Assembly (NCBI GenBank): GCA_017405115.1
Contig: JAFRBA010000058.1
Span: 1-16,437, forward strand
DNA length: 16,437 nt
DNA from: Kiritimatiellia bacterium
GTDB taxonomy: Bacteria > Verrucomicrobiota > Kiritimatiellia > RFP12 > UBA1067
Direction: 5' to 3'
A model generated the notes under the pieces. The model ran no database searches. It was not told the origin of the DNA and worked only from the letters and a program-made list of their open reading frames with translations. The translations under genes were made by a program, and so were the position numbers. Within the stretch, counting starts at the first letter, position 1. The number at the start of each line of letters is the position of its first letter. This document shows, one piece after another, positions 15,940 through 16,437 of the stretch.

Positions 15940-16437
15940 AAACAGCAACGATAATTCTGCTCGGTTCAATTACGTGTCTAGTCGGATGTGATTCAAAGAC
16001 ACGCACGGACAGGGACGTCTCCAGCCCGCCTGCCAAGCCTGGCTACTTTGTCAGCACGAACATAGTGGACATCAAGGAGAACATACGTCTGATGTGCGAT
16101 AGCCTAGAGAAGAAAGGAGTCACTGCCGAGTATTCCGATCTTGTGATGAATTTTTACAAATCAATGACGAATATCACAGACGCTGCAACATTGGTCATGC
16201 TATGTGATGCGCGGATGGATGCGCTTTTTGAAGCAGATTTCTCTCATTTCTCGTACAAGGAGCAAGCAACAATAAACGAGATGATAAGGCGTAGTGTAGA
16301 TCAGGTGTTTAGTTACATGAAAAACATAAACCTGAGTCGGTCCCAACGGCGCGATCTGGAGTTAGAAAAAGAGAGTGAGTATGAACTCAAGTATCTCAAG
16401 TGGAAGAGGCGTCGCATAAAGTGCCTACGACCTAAGC
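15936..16437 (+). CDS. Putative lipoprotein, partial at the window end
   Basis: An open frame of 167 codons continues past the window. The N-terminus is a lipoprotein signal peptide: MKTATIILLGSITCLVGC with lipobox LVGC, lipidated Cys18, followed by a Ser/Pro/charged tether (DSKTRTDRDVSSPPAKPG). The rest is charged and helical (IKENIRLMCDSLEKKG..., MIRRSVDQVFSYMKN..., ELEKESEYELKYLKWKRRR) with no family that I recognise. ATG 15936 overlaps the preceding stop (ATGA). GGAG (15922-15925) is 10 nt from it and 4 nt from an alternative in-frame ATG at 15930. It is AT-richer than the nitrogen genes. Residue +2 of the mature protein is Asp, which in enteric bacteria means inner-membrane retention; whether that rule holds here is unknown. 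Confidence 0.75.
   Translation, partial: MKTATIILLGSITCLVGCDSKTRTDRDVSSPPAKPGYFVSTNIVDIKENIRLMCDSLEKKGVTAEYSDLVMNFYKSMTNITDAATLVMLCDARMDALFEADFSHFSYKEQATINEMIRRSVDQVFSYMKNINLSRSQRRDLELEKESEYELKYLKWKRRRIKCLRPK

Overview
The window looks like a chromosomal segment from a GC-rich, uncultured, Gram-negative-type bacterium. Gene content points to the PVC group (Kiritimatiellae/Verrucomicrobia/Lentisphaerae-like): a type III glutamine synthetase, a long Bacteroidetes-style amidophosphoribosyltransferase, exported proteins, a lipoprotein with a clear lipobox, and TGGTATAAT extended -10 promoters. The assignment to a lineage is inference from gene style; there is no rRNA or other marker.

Left flank (1-3078, + strand) is accessory DNA. 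It holds an unrecognised 378-aa protein, a broken NUDIX hydrolase interrupted by a ~70-nt palindromic element, a 73-aa unknown and a Fic-family AMPylase with an N-terminal helix-turn-helix. The NUDIX remnant and the fic gene are each preceded by a near-identical module: a GC-rich imperfect inverted repeat and then an extended -10 promoter.

Centre (3059-14185) is a divergent nitrogen-assimilation locus. Leftward runs glnN (GSIII) - purF-like - carA, tightly packed with a 10-nt gap and a 17-nt overlap. Rightward runs gltD - gltB (glutamate synthase small and large subunits). In the shared 284-nt intergenic region I find two oppositely oriented sigma-54 type -24/-12 promoters, one a perfect consensus match for glnN and one with a single mismatch for gltD. 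The layout couples glutamine synthesis, glutamate recycling, and two glutamine-consuming first steps (purine synthesis; carbamoyl phosphate for pyrimidine and arginine) under nitrogen-type control.

Right flank (14186-16437) starts with a 376-nt stretch without a supported gene. Next comes a promoter whose predicted start nucleotide is the A of an ATG (leaderless), a short exported protein, a membrane-anchored or exported cysteine-rich protein gene broken by an inverted-repeat insertion, and a lipoprotein gene that runs off the window.

A recurring theme is that small repeats sit inside genes. They lie in frame at loop or linker positions of carA, purF and gltB, and out of frame in the NUDIX and exported-protein genes. 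This looks like an active population of short, gene-invading repeats, comparable in behaviour to Rickettsia palindromic elements but with different sequences.
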